64,000 nt of DNA from contig NZNC01000016.1 of the NCBI GenBank assembly GCA_002692965.1, positions 62,001 to 126,000 of the forward strand, given 5' to 3'. The position numbers and the translations under genes were made by a program. The stretch's first letter is position 1; each line of letters opens with the position of its first letter. The notes beneath the pieces were generated by a model. The model did no database searches and was not told the origin of the DNA. It worked only from the letters and a program-made list of their open reading frames with translations. Source of the DNA: Haliea sp. (GTDB lineage: Bacteria; Pseudomonadota; Gammaproteobacteria; Pseudomonadales; Halieaceae). This document shows, one piece after another, positions 1-10,466 of this stretch.

Positions 1-1
1 C

Positions 2-328
2 GTGACCCTGCAGGACACCGAACTGGACGAGGCCCTCTTTGTCCCCCTGGCGGCGGTCCAGGCGGATCAGCAGGGCAGCTTCGTGCTGGTGGTCGATGGT
101 GACAGCACGGTGGAGCGGCGCAATCTCGAGCTGGGCGAGCGCATCGATGACGCAGTGATGGTGCTGGGCGGGCTGGAGGCCGGTGACCGCGTGGTGGTGC
201 GCGGGCTGCAGCAGGTGCGGCCGGGCATGCCGGTGCGGGTGACGGCCGATCTGTCCGCGCCGGACCCGCAGGCGCCTGCCGCATCGGCCGCGGCCGGAGA
301 GGTCCCCAGCGCCGGCGACGGGGAGTAA
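2..328 (+). CDS. RND efflux periplasmic adaptor subunit, C-terminal end (5' truncated by window edge)
   Basis: This is the last roughly 108 codons of a membrane fusion protein that links an inner-membrane RND pump to an outer-membrane channel. The visible part holds a beta-barrel/membrane-proximal segment typical of HlyD/AcrA-like adaptors (FVPLAAVQAD, then GLEAGDRVVVRGLQQVRPGM) and ends in an Ala/Pro-rich tail. The reading frame is open to the left edge, so the true start, signal peptide and coiled-coil hairpin lie outside the window. It stops 6 bases before the RND pump gene, so the two are almost certainly cotranscribed and form one efflux system. The family call rests on the C-terminal motifs plus the neighbour. 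Confidence 0.85.
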   Translation: MTLQDTELDEALFVPLAAVQADQQGSFVLVVDGDSTVERRNLELGERIDDAVMVLGGLEAGDRVVVRGLQQVRPGMPVRVTADLSAPDPQAPAASAAAGEVPSAGDGE

Positions 329-334
329 GCCGCC

Positions 335-3300
335 ATGTTCAGTGCTTTTTTCATCCGCCGGCCGCGATTCGCGCTGGTCATCTCCCTGGTGCTCACGCTG
401 CTTGGCCTGCTGGCCCTGCGCCTGCTGCCGGTGAATGAATACCCGCCGCTGTCGCCGCCCAATATCGTGGTCAGTGCCCAGTATCCCGGCGCGTCCGCGG
501 AGGTGGTGGAAGCCTCGGTGGGTACGCCGATTGAGGATGCGGTGAACGGGGTCGAGGACATGATCTACATGTCCTCCAAGAGCGCCAACGATGGCAGTTA
601 CTCCCTCAGTGTCACCTTCAAGGTGGGTGCCGACCCGGACATGGCCCTGGTGCGGGTGCAGAACCGGGTCAAGCTGGCGGAGCGTACCCTGCCCGCGGAG
701 GTGACCGCCAGCGGGGTGAATATTGTCGAGCGCTCCCCGGATATCCTCAAGATCGTCAGCTTTACCTCCCCGGGCGGAGCGCTGGACTACAAGTTCCTCT
801 CCAACTACGTGACGATCAACGTACAGCCGGCGCTGATCCGCCTGCCGGGCATCTCCGGCGCGGACGTAATCGGCGAGGCGGACTACGCCATGCGCCTGTG
901 GCTGGATCCCGATCGCATGACCAACCGCGGTATCTCGGTGAGTGATGTCGTCGCCGCCCTGCGCGAGCAGAACGTGCAGGTGGCGGCGGGCAAGATCGGC
1001 GGCCCGCCCTTCGACGAGGCCCTGGCCACCGAGTTCACCCTGCGGGTGAAGGGGCGCCTGCAGGATGTGGAGGAGTTCGAGAACATTATCCTGCGCGCCC
1101 AGCCGGACGGTTCTACGCTGCTGCTCAAGGACGTGGCCCGGGTGGAGCTGGGTCAGTCCAGCTATGCCTTCTTCGGCGAACTGAATGGCCGGCCGGCGGT
1201 GAATGTCGCCCTTTACCGCAGTGCCGAGGCCAACGCCCTGGAGGTCAGCCGCAAAGTGGATGCCCTGCTGGATGAGCTGGCCGACAGCTTTCCGGCGGAC
1301 CTGGAGCACCAGGTCAACTTCGACACCACCCGCTATGTGGAAGCCGCGGTGCAGCAGGTGGTGGGTTCGTTGTTCGCGGCGGTGGCCCTGGTGATCCTGA
1401 TCACCTATGTCTTCCTCGGCAGCGTCCGCGCCACCCTGGTGCCGGCGGTGACCATTCCGGTGTCCCTGGTGGCGACCTTTGCGGTGCTCTACGCACTGGG
1501 CCTCAGCATCAACACCATGACCCTGTTTGCCCTGATCCTGGCGATTGGCATCGTGGTGGACGATGCCATCCTGGTGATCGAGAACTGCGACCGGCACCTG
1601 CGTGAGGACCCGGAAATGGAGCCGGCGGAAGCCGCGCGGATCACCATGCGGGAAGTGGGGGGTGCCATCGTCGCCACGACCCTGGTCCTGTTGGCGGTGT
1701 TTGCGCCGGTAGCCCTCCTGCCCGGTATTACCGGAGAGATGTACCGGCAGTTCGGCGTGACTATCTGCATTGCCGTGGTCTTTTCCTCCCTGAATGCGCT
1801 GACCTTGAGCCCGGCTCTGTGCGCCCTGCTGCTGCGCCGCGGTGGCCTCAAGGACATGACCTGGTACCGGGTGTTCCTCGGTTGGTTCGGCCGCGTGACC
1901 GCGGGCTACAGCCGCGGCGTGGCCTGGGTGCTGCGGCGCCTGGTGGTGGTCGGGGTGATTTTTATCGCCTGGATGGGGGCGCTCGGCCTCGGGCTCTGGC
2001 AGACCCCCACGGCCCTGGTGCCGGATGAGGACAAGGGGGTATTTTTCGTCAATATCCAGCTGCCGGATGCGGCCTCGCTGCTGCGTACCCGGGAGGCCGT
2101 GCGCAAGGTCGCGGCGCTGGCCGCCGAGGACCCGGCGGTGCGCAACGTGACCCAGGTTTCGGGCTTTTCCATCCTCAACGGCGCCATGGCGAGTAATGCC
2201 GGCTCGCTGTTCGTGGTACTGGAGCCCTGGGATGCCCGGACCTCCCGTGAAGCGCTGGTCTTCAATGTGGTCCAGCGGCTGAATTACCGCGCCTTCCACG
2301 AGATTCCGGAGGCGCGGGTCTTCGCCGTGGCACCGCCGGCCATCCCGGGGATGGGCGCCGTGGGCGGCCTCGAGCTGCTGCTGCAGGACACCCTGTCCCG
2401 CGGCCCCGCGGAGCTGGCCGCCGTGCTCAACCAGTTCATCGTGGAAAGCAACCAGCAGCCGACCCTGGAGTCGGTGTTCAGTACCTACCGGGCCAATGTG
2501 CCGCAGTATTTTGTCGACGTGGACCGGGTGAAGGCCAAGAACCTGGGCGTCCCCCTGGACGAGATCTTCCTGACCCTGCAGGCCCAGCTGGGCTCCCTCT
2601 ACGTCAACGATTTCAACAAGTTCGGCCAGACCTACAGGGTGACTGTCCAGGCCGAGGCGCCTTTCCGTGCCGACCTCGAGGGCCTGGAGCACTTCTATCT
2701 GAAATCCAGTACCGGGGACATGGTGCCGCTCAGCACCCTGGTCAGCACCCGTCTGATGCTGGGGCCGGATATCACCCAGCGCTACAATCTGTTCAGTGCC
2801 GCCACCGTGCGCGGTAATCCCGCCGGGGGTGCCAGCACCGGTGAGGCCATGGCGGCCTTCGAACAGGTGGCGGAGGGGCTGCCCGCGGGCTATCGCATCG
2901 AGTGGACCGGCTCGGCCTACCAGCAGCGCGAGGCGGGAGGCACTGCAGTGGCGGCCTTCCTGCTCGCCCTGGTCTTCGTCTACCTGTTCCTGGTCGCGCA
3001 GTACGAGAGCTGGTCGGTGCCTTTCGCCATCATCCTGGTGGTTCCCATGGCCATCGGCGGTGCCGTCGCAGGTCTGTTGCTGACGGGGCAGGCGCTCAAC
3101 CTGTATGCGCAGATCGGGCTGGTCCTGCTGATTGCCATGGCGGCCAAGAATGCCATCCTGATTGTCGAGTTCGCCCGCCAGTTGCGGGAGGAGCACGGCC
3201 GCGGCGTGCGCGAATCGGCCCAGCGTGCCGGGGAACTGCGTTTCCGGGCCGTGTGCATGACCGCGGTTTCGTTTATTCTCGGGATACTGCCCCTGGTGTT

Positions 3301-3490
3301 TGCCAGTGGTGCCGGGGCCTTTGGCCAGCGCTCCCTGGGCCTGACCATTCTCGGTGGTATGCTGGCGGCACTGCTGGTGGGAACCTTCTTTATCCCCGGG
3401 TTCTATGCCATTGTGCAGGGCAGCCGGGAGCGGGTGAAGCGCCGCCTCGGCCTTGCCACCCCGGATGCCGGGCGCTCCGCATCCGACTGA
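335..3490 (+). CDS. RND family multidrug efflux pump, inner-membrane transporter (AcrB/MexB type)
   Basis: A 1051-residue proton-driven exporter of the HAE-1 family, the usual AcrB length. The N-terminus begins with the typical MFSAFFIRRPRFA segment leading into TM1. Two large periplasmic loops alternate with two blocks of membrane helices. The proton-relay Asp pair is present in TM4 (GIVVDDAILVIE, near residues 405-416) and the partner Lys in TM10 (AMAAKNAILIVEFA). It sits 6 bases behind the adaptor gene and 21 bases before a cytochrome P450 gene. No outer-membrane channel gene follows, so a TolC-like partner must be encoded elsewhere. Substrates cannot be predicted; the link to the P450/LuxR genes suggests export of a small hydrophobic compound, which is inference. 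Confidence 0.95.
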   Translation: MFSAFFIRRPRFALVISLVLTLLGLLALRLLPVNEYPPLSPPNIVVSAQYPGASAEVVEASVGTPIEDAVNGVEDMIYMSSKSANDGSYSLSVTFKVGADPDMALVRVQNRVKLAERTLPAEVTASGVNIVERSPDILKIVSFTSPGGALDYKFLSNYVTINVQPALIRLPGISGADVIGEADYAMRLWLDPDRMTNRGISVSDVVAALREQNVQVAAGKIGGPPFDEALATEFTLRVKGRLQDVEEFENIILRAQPDGSTLLLKDVARVELGQSSYAFFGELNGRPAVNVALYRSAEANALEVSRKVDALLDELADSFPADLEHQVNFDTTRYVEAAVQQVVGSLFAAVALVILITYVFLGSVRATLVPAVTIPVSLVATFAVLYALGLSINTMTLFALILAIGIVVDDAILVIENCDRHLREDPEMEPAEAARITMREVGGAIVATTLVLLAVFAPVALLPGITGEMYRQFGVTICIAVVFSSLNALTLSPALCALLLRRGGLKDMTWYRVFLGWFGRVTAGYSRGVAWVLRRLVVVGVIFIAWMGALGLGLWQTPTALVPDEDKGVFFVNIQLPDAASLLRTREAVRKVAALAAEDPAVRNVTQVSGFSILNGAMASNAGSLFVVLEPWDARTSREALVFNVVQRLNYRAFHEIPEARVFAVAPPAIPGMGAVGGLELLLQDTLSRGPAELAAVLNQFIVESNQQPTLESVFSTYRANVPQYFVDVDRVKAKNLGVPLDEIFLTLQAQLGSLYVNDFNKFGQTYRVTVQAEAPFRADLEGLEHFYLKSSTGDMVPLSTLVSTRLMLGPDITQRYNLFSAATVRGNPAGGASTGEAMAAFEQVAEGLPAGYRIEWTGSAYQQREAGGTAVAAFLLALVFVYLFLVAQYESWSVPFAIILVVPMAIGGAVAGLLLTGQALNLYAQIGLVLLIAMAAKNAILIVEFARQLREEHGRGVRESAQRAGELRFRAVCMTAVSFILGILPLVFASGAGAFGQRSLGLTILGGMLAALLVGTFFIPGFYAIVQGSRERVKRRLGLATPDAGRSASD

Positions 3491-3511
3491 CGCTTCGGGA
3501 GGTCGATAATA

Positions 3512-4756
3512 ATGACAGTATCCGATGCCATCTCCGCCTCGGCGGTCCAGCGCCAGCCGCTGGCCGCCGGGATTGATTTTGCCCTGGATGAAGTACCCGA
3601 CCTGCACGCGGTGCTGGATCAGCTGCGCGCCCAGGGCCCCGTGGTGCCGGTGCGTTACTTCGGTCAGACGGTCTGGCTGATCACCCGTTATGCGACCCTG
3701 CGCGAAGCCTTCGCCGACGAGGAACACTTCGCCTCCGAGGCGGCCTACACGGTGCATTCGGAGCCTTCCATGGGCAAGACCCTGCAGTGCATGTCCGGCG
3801 ATCAGCACCGGGTCAACCGCGCCCTGGTGTCGCGCCCCTTTTTCCCCAAGCCGGTGCGCGAGGCGATCGAGCCGCTGATCGAGCCGATCGTGGATGAATT
3901 GCTGGATCGCCTGGAAGCCGGCATGGACACGCGCCGCGCGGCGGGCGATCCCGCCGCCGGCAGCGTCGAGTTTGTCGAGGCTTTTACCCGGCCCTATCCC
4001 TTCACCGTGATCACCCGCATGCTGGGTATCCCGGTGGATGACGAAGGGCGTTTCCTGCACTGGGCTCTCAAGTTGATTGACTATCCCTGGGACCCGGCCG
4101 GGGCCCTGCAGGCGCGGCAGGAATTTGCCGAGTACATGCAGCCGATCGTGTCCCAGCGGCGCCGGGAGCCCGGGCAGGACGTCATATCCCTGCTGGCTGC
4201 GGCGGAGCACGAGGGGCAGCGCCTGAGCGACGAGGAAATCTACGCCTTCCTGCGCCTGCTGTTTCCGGCGGGCTCGGACACCACCTACAAAGTGGCTGGC
4301 AGCCTGTTCTACGCTGTGCTCGCCGACCCCACCCTGCGCGAGCGTGCCCTCGGCAGCGACGCCGATCGCCAGGCCATCGTGCAGGAGGCCCTGCGCTGGC
4401 AGCCGCCCACGGCCCTGCTGCCACGGCGCTGCAGCAAAAGCACGCTGCTGGCGGACGTGCCGATTGCCGCCGGGGAATGGATCCTGTTCGGGATCACCGC
4501 GGCCAACAGTGACCCCGAGGTCTTTGCAAACCCGCGCCGCTTTGACCCGGACCGCGATAATCGCAACCTCGCTTTCGGCCACGGCGAGCATTTTTGTCTC
4601 GGCTCCCACCTGGCCCGGCGCGAACTGGAGGCAGCCCTCAAGGGCGTTCTGGCGCGCTTTCCCGGCATGTGCCTGGACCCGGCGCACAGTGTGCGTTTCT
4701 CCGGTGCGGTACTGCGGGGGACGCCCGAACTGTGGGTGCGCCCTCGGGGCTTGTGA
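3512..4756 (+). CDS. Cytochrome P450
   Basis: A 414-residue soluble bacterial-type P450 monooxygenase. The I-helix oxygen-binding motif AGSDTT lies at 253-258, the ExxR pair is E292/R295, and the heme-binding loop FGHGEHFCLGSHLARRE places the axial thiolate at Cys362. No N-terminal membrane anchor is seen, which fits a class I enzyme using separate ferredoxin and reductase partners; none is encoded in the window. The start is supported by a GGGAGG-like ribosome site about 10 bases upstream. It lies between an RND pump and a LuxR regulator in the same direction with short gaps, so it may be part of a five- or six-gene transcript. Substrate unknown. Confidence 0.95.
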   Translation: MTVSDAISASAVQRQPLAAGIDFALDEVPDLHAVLDQLRAQGPVVPVRYFGQTVWLITRYATLREAFADEEHFASEAAYTVHSEPSMGKTLQCMSGDQHRVNRALVSRPFFPKPVREAIEPLIEPIVDELLDRLEAGMDTRRAAGDPAAGSVEFVEAFTRPYPFTVITRMLGIPVDDEGRFLHWALKLIDYPWDPAGALQARQEFAEYMQPIVSQRRREPGQDVISLLAAAEHEGQRLSDEEIYAFLRLLFPAGSDTTYKVAGSLFYAVLADPTLRERALGSDADRQAIVQEALRWQPPTALLPRRCSKSTLLADVPIAAGEWILFGITAANSDPEVFANPRRFDPDRDNRNLAFGHGEHFCLGSHLARRELEAALKGVLARFPGMCLDPAHSVRFSGAVLRGTPELWVRPRGL

Positions 4757-4774
4757 GAGGCATTTGCTGAACTG

Positions 4775-5935
4775 ATGGCGCGCGCAATACCGGACCTCGA
4801 CCTGGCAGCTTTCAGCAGCCTGCTGGAAGCCCTGTACTCGGGACACTTTGAAACGCCTCCCTGGCAGCGCTTCCTGGAGCAGTTGCGGACACTGACGGGC
4901 GGGCGCCTGGTCGCGCTGGGGTTTTGCCGTCCCAATCCGGAACACCCCGGCGCCACCTTCTTCACCGGGGATGACCTCGAGGGTATGAATCTGCGCCGCT
5001 ACGCCGAGGAGTATTCGGCCCTCGACCCCTTCGTCAACCTGCCCGACGGCACGCCGGTCACGCTCGAGGACATGCTGCCCATGGCGGCCCTGCGGGAAAC
5101 GGCCTTTTACCGCGATTTCCTGCGGCCCTTCGATGTCGCCCAGGTGTTGGGCCTGGATATCCACGACCAGGGTCGCGTGGCGCTGCTGCTGCGTGTGCAG
5201 CGAAGTGAGCAGGCACCGCGTTTTGGCGAGGACGAGAAAGCCCTGTTTGCCCTGCTGGAGCCGCATTTGCGGCAGGTGTTGCGGGCGGTCCAGCGGGACC
5301 GGGAGCGGGTGTCGGAGCACAGTCTGTTTGAGAGCATCACCGGGCACCTGGAGATGGGCACCATCCTGCTCAACCGCCAGTGCCGGGTGGCCTACAGCAA
5401 CCCGGTGGCCCGGCACCTGCTGGAGCGCGGGGACGGCCTGCGGGAAATCCAGGGGGGGCTGGTGGCCACCAGTCGTGCCGATAACCGAGACCTGCAGGTA
5501 TTGCTGGAGGCCTGCTGTGCCGCGGGGGATGGCAATACCAGCCTGGCGCGGGCCATCAGCTTGCCGCGGCCGGGTCAGGAGAGCGGTCTGCACCTCCTGG
5601 TGAAGCCCCTGTCCCCCGCTGCCGAGGATGCCCTGGCCCCGGAGTTCCGCGGCGACGAACACGCGGCTCGGGCAGTGGTCTACATCCGTATTCCCGACCC
5701 CCTGGATGCCGGCCACAAGGACCTGCTGGAGCAGCTGTTCGCGCTCACGCCCAGCGAGGCCCGCCTGGCCCTGGCCCTGGCCAACGGCATGAGCCTGGAC
5801 GAAATCGCCGAACATCTCTGTGTGTCCCGCAACACCCTGCGCACCCAGTTGCGCACCACCTTCCAGAAAACCGGCGTCAATCAGCAGTCGGCCCTGGTGA
5901 GCCTGGTTCTGCGCTCGGTCACCGGCCTGGGCTGA
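4775..5935 (+). CDS. LuxR-family transcriptional regulator with GAF/PAS-like sensory region
   Basis: A 386-residue DNA-binding regulator. The last 65 or so residues form a LuxR/GerE helix-turn-helix (LTPSEARLALALANGMSLDE, then the recognition helix CVSRNTLRTQLRTTFQKTG). The N-terminal half has no response-regulator receiver Asp and no autoinducer-binding WYD signature; it looks like a GAF-like domain followed by a PAS-like stretch around residues 185-225 (FESITGHLEMGTILLNRQCR). This architecture is common for free-standing LuxR regulators next to oxidative catabolism genes. It is 18 bases downstream of the P450 gene, so it most likely controls the P450 or the following SDR genes. The ligand is unknown. 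Confidence 0.88.
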   Translation: MARAIPDLDLAAFSSLLEALYSGHFETPPWQRFLEQLRTLTGGRLVALGFCRPNPEHPGATFFTGDDLEGMNLRRYAEEYSALDPFVNLPDGTPVTLEDMLPMAALRETAFYRDFLRPFDVAQVLGLDIHDQGRVALLLRVQRSEQAPRFGEDEKALFALLEPHLRQVLRAVQRDRERVSEHSLFESITGHLEMGTILLNRQCRVAYSNPVARHLLERGDGLREIQGGLVATSRADNRDLQVLLEACCAAGDGNTSLARAISLPRPGQESGLHLLVKPLSPAAEDALAPEFRGDEHAARAVVYIRIPDPLDAGHKDLLEQLFALTPSEARLALALANGMSLDEIAEHLCVSRNTLRTQLRTTFQKTGVNQQSALVSLVLRSVTGLG

Positions 5936-6047
5936 TAAAACCGACTGCGCCGCCTTTCCGGCCCGAATCATCCAGATGCAGGGCGCGACACCTCTGCGTG
6001 CGGGGTAAGCTGGTCCGATAAATCGACATAACAGGGAGGCAGGACGC

Positions 6048-6893
6048 ATGGCTCAGGTGAATCAGGCGCTGGCGGGAAAGACCGCGTGGATCAGCGGTGG
6101 GGCGGGTGGCATCGGCGCCGCCTGCGCGCAGGCCCTTCTGCGGGACGGCGCGTCACTGTTGTTGACCGGCCGCCGCGAGGCGCTGCTGCAGGAAACCCGT
6201 GACAGCCTGTTGCGGGCGGTACCGGGTGGCCGGGTGGAGATCCTGCCCGGTGATGCCCTCGACGAGTCGGATGTGCAGGCCGCAGTGGCGGCCGCCCACG
6301 CTATCGCGGGGCGCCTGGACATCGTGGTGCCGACGGTGGGCGGCGGCGGCTTCAAACCCCTGCTGTTACAGGACCTGGAAGGCTTGCGCCGGGAACTGGA
6401 CCTGAATATTTCCTCGGCCTTCCTGGCGATTCGCCACGCTGCGCCAGTGATGGCCCGGGGCGGCAGCATTGTCTGCATTTCCTCGACGACCGCGGCAATG
6501 CCCTTTCCCTGGCTGTCGGGCTACTGCGCCGGCAAGGCGGGTCTCGAGGGGCTGGTGCGTTCCGCCGCCGACGAGCTCGCCCACCTGGATATCCGCATCA
6601 ACGCCATCCGGCCGGGACTCACCCGCAGCGATGCCACCGGCGACATGTTTGCCAGCCCCGAGGTCATGGCCGCCTTCCACGAGCAGATTCCCCTGCACCG
6701 TGCGGGGGAGCCCGAGGACATTGCCGACGGGGTGCGCTATCTCGCGGGTCCCGAATCCGCCTGGGTGACCGGGCAATGCTTCAACGTGGATGGCGGCCAG
6801 TGCCTGCGCCGTCATCCGGATATGACCCCGGCGCTGGCGCAGATGTTTGGCGAAGACGACATGGCGCGGGTACTGGGCAAGAAAAACCACTGA
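6048..6893 (+). CDS. SDR family NAD(P)-dependent oxidoreductase
   Basis: A 281-residue classical short-chain dehydrogenase. The nucleotide-binding glycine motif SGGAGGIGAA is at about residues 15-24, and the catalytic tyrosine-lysine pair is in GYCAGKAG with the catalytic Ser in CISSTTAAM. The usual NNAG stabilising motif is replaced by PTVGGGG, a departure from the family norm. A clear ribosome site (GGGAGG) precedes the ATG. A second SDR gene follows after 19 bases, so the two are probably an operon. The 112 bases upstream separate it from the LuxR gene and probably hold its promoter. Substrate unknown; a hydroxylated hydrophobic compound is plausible from the nearby P450. Confidence 0.9.
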   Translation: MAQVNQALAGKTAWISGGAGGIGAACAQALLRDGASLLLTGRREALLQETRDSLLRAVPGGRVEILPGDALDESDVQAAVAAAHAIAGRLDIVVPTVGGGGFKPLLLQDLEGLRRELDLNISSAFLAIRHAAPVMARGGSIVCISSTTAAMPFPWLSGYCAGKAGLEGLVRSAADELAHLDIRINAIRPGLTRSDATGDMFASPEVMAAFHEQIPLHRAGEPEDIADGVRYLAGPESAWVTGQCFNVDGGQCLRRHPDMTPALAQMFGEDDMARVLGKKNH

Positions 6894-6912
6894 CTGACAG
6901 GAGTAGAGCAGT

Positions 6913-7683
6913 ATGCAAGCAGATCTGGGCAAGCCCGGCACGGGCGTCGTGATTACCGGAGGGGCGTCAGGTATCGGGCGCGCCTGCGCCGAGGCACTCG
7001 CCGCGGTTGGCCGGCCGGTCGCCCTGTGGGATATCCAGGCCGAGGCGGTGGAAAGCCTGGCGGCAAAGCTTGCCGCCGATTATGGCGTGGTCGCCGTGGG
7101 CCAGGTGGTAGACGTTGCCGACCCGGCCGCCATCGAAGCCGCGGCCCAGGTGGCCCGCGAGAAGCTGCCGAGCATTGGCGGGTTTGTGCACGCCGCCGGT
7201 GTGGTGCAGGAGCAGCCAGTGGGTGCGACCGTGGTGGAAGACTGGGACCGGGTACTGAATATCAACCTGCGGGCCTTGGTGCTGGGTGTCCAGGCACTGC
7301 TGCCGGATCTTCGGGCCAATCCCGGTTCCGCCGTGGTGGGCATTGCCTCGATCAACGGCACCCTGGGCAACGCCCTGATTCCGTCCTACACCGCCTCCAA
7401 GGGCGGCATGCTGTCGGTGGTTCGCTCCCTGGCTGACGACCTTGGCAATGACGGCATTCGCATCAACTCGGTCTCTCCCGGGCAAATCCTCACACCCATG
7501 ATGCAGAAGTCGATCGACGCCCTGCCGCCCGGAACCTTTGAGCGCCGTGTCCTGCTGGGCCGTCTGGGGGAGCCCCGGGAAATCGGCAGCGCCGTGCGCT
7601 TCCTGCTCTCCAGCGAGGCCAGCTATGTCACCGCCTCTGAACTGGTGGTAGACGGCGGCAACATCTCCTCCCAGCGGATGTAG
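6913..7683 (+). CDS. SDR family NAD(P)-dependent oxidoreductase
   Basis: A 256-residue short-chain dehydrogenase distinct from its upstream neighbour. It shows the TGGASGIG cofactor motif near the N-terminus, HAAGVV at the NNAG position, the catalytic Ser in GIASINGTLG and YTASK for the catalytic Tyr/Lys. The C-terminus VDGGNISSQRM is typical for the FabG-like subgroup. Its stop codon is only 3 bases from the stop of the convergent rep gene, so any transcript from the P450/SDR side runs head-on into rep. It may act on the same pathway intermediate as the preceding SDR. Confidence 0.9.
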   Translation: MQADLGKPGTGVVITGGASGIGRACAEALAAVGRPVALWDIQAEAVESLAAKLAADYGVVAVGQVVDVADPAAIEAAAQVAREKLPSIGGFVHAAGVVQEQPVGATVVEDWDRVLNINLRALVLGVQALLPDLRANPGSAVVGIASINGTLGNALIPSYTASKGGMLSVVRSLADDLGNDGIRINSVSPGQILTPMMQKSIDALPPGTFERRVLLGRLGEPREIGSAVRFLLSSEASYVTASELVVDGGNISSQRM

Positions 7684-7686
7684 GCC

Positions 7687-9684
<1,998 letters not shown>

Positions 9685-9789
9685 GGGGGTACTGCCTGGG
9701 TTGTCGGGTCGTAGAGTCTAGCAGGTGTGGTGGTGGCGGTCAGGCCCCACAACTGCCCCCCGGGTCCGCGGTCTGGTGGCTGCAGTCTT

Positions 9790-9810
9790 GCGGTCTGGCG
9801 ACCGCTGCGT
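9790..9810 (+). repeat. 21-bp perfect inverted repeat, left arm (right arm 10401-10421)
   Basis: 9790-9810 is the exact reverse complement of 10401-10421; the shared element includes GGTCTGGCGACC, itself nearly palindromic. It abuts the 26-bp arm at 9807, so the two elements form one composite repeat on the left side that is split on the right side. Confidence 0.8.
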
Positions 9811-9832
9811 CGCGCGGCGCCGGGCTATGCCC
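9807..9832 (+). repeat. 26-bp perfect inverted repeat, left arm (right arm 10028-10053)
   Basis: The left arm 9807-9832 is the exact reverse complement of 10028-10053. The shared core contains CGGCGCCGGGCTATGCCC on the left arm. The arms are about 195 bases apart, too far for a terminator, which suggests two copies of one dispersed repeat inserted in opposite orientations. Confidence 0.85.
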
Positions 9833-10027
9833 CTTGCTCCATTTCGGGCGCATGCGGTGCGTGGACCTGCGGGGTGGTTAATGGGCGCATGTTGCGGTGG
9901 CATTGTTGGGAGTGGGTGCCGCGGCCTGTCGAAGGCACGGGTGATGGGCGGTGGTGGTAGGTGGCGCAGCCGAGAGCGGGAGTGCCCGGGCCGATCGGAG
10001 GCGCACCGACGCCCTGCATTGCGCAAT

Positions 10028-10053
10028 GGGCATAGCCCGGCGCCGCGCGACGC
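10028..10053 (-). repeat. 26-bp perfect inverted repeat, right arm (left arm 9807-9832)
   Basis: Exact reverse complement of 9807-9832. It is directly preceded by the short palindrome CATTGCGCAATG at 10017-10028, which might form a local hairpin. Confidence 0.85.
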
Positions 10054-10157
10054 GGGTGGGGCGCCGAGAGCCCTGTGCGCTGCCAGAGGATTGAAGTTGG
10101 CTGCAGAATCTGCCGCTAATCGGCACTGGCAGTGAGGGTTCTTGCCGGAGTGCCCGC

Positions 10158-10182
10158 GTTGGCGTGGGTGGCTGATCCTCCT
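10158..10182 (+). repeat. 25-bp inverted repeat with one mismatch, left arm (right arm 10378-10402)
   Basis: 10158-10182 matches the reverse complement of 10378-10402 at 24 of 25 positions. The core is GGGTGGCTGATCCTCCT on the left arm. A related diverged pair is 9993-10024 with 10185-10216 (26 of 32 matching in inverted orientation by my count). Confidence 0.8.
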
Positions 10183-10385
10183 TCGCGCAGTGAAGGGCGT
10201 CGGCGCGTCCACGATCCTGTCTTAGTGTCTGCCAGCCCGCAGTACCCTCGCGGGAACAGGCCGGCTTAAATACCGTGAAACCTTGCCGAGTGTCCTGCCT
10301 CTCGACAGCGTGCGCGCCCAGACGGCAGCGCAAGAAGCCCGCCCGCCAACGCGCCGCATGCGCCCGCCACGGAGCAGAGGAGGAT

Positions 10386-10459
10386 CAGCCACCCACACCA
10401 ACGCAGCGGTCGCCAGACCGCACAGCCACCCACACCAACCCAGCGCTCACCAGGCCGAT
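10386..10459 (+). repeat. Two tandem 37-bp units (10386-10422 and 10423-10459)
   Basis: Two adjacent 37-base units both begin CAGCCACCCACACCAAC and agree at all but four of the first 35 positions. The first unit contains the right arm of the 21-bp inverted repeat. Two copies only and no spacers, so this is not a CRISPR array. It ends 7 bases before the stop of the thiolase gene. Confidence 0.8.
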
Positions 10460-10466
10460 CAGCCGA

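Larger units (their letters stand above)
9685..10466. other. Non-coding, repeat-rich intergenic region
   Basis: This 782-base gap between rep and the thiolase gene has no convincing gene. The open frames here (for example 9718-10212 and 10283-10585) are rich in Arg/Pro/Ala/His, lack ribosome sites and match no family. Instead the DNA is a patchwork of diverged inverted and direct repeats listed separately. The first 35 or so bases upstream of rep (9685-9720) probably carry its promoter. No transposase, integrase or tRNA was seen. Confidence 0.75.

Noticed and set aside
9718-10212. Possible arginine-rich protein in the gap after rep
   Set aside because: Composition is Arg/Pro/His repeats from GC-rich inverted repeats; overlapping open frames exist on both strands and none has a ribosome site.
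10386-10459. CRISPR array
   Set aside because: Only two directly adjacent 37-bp units without spacers, and no cas gene in the window.
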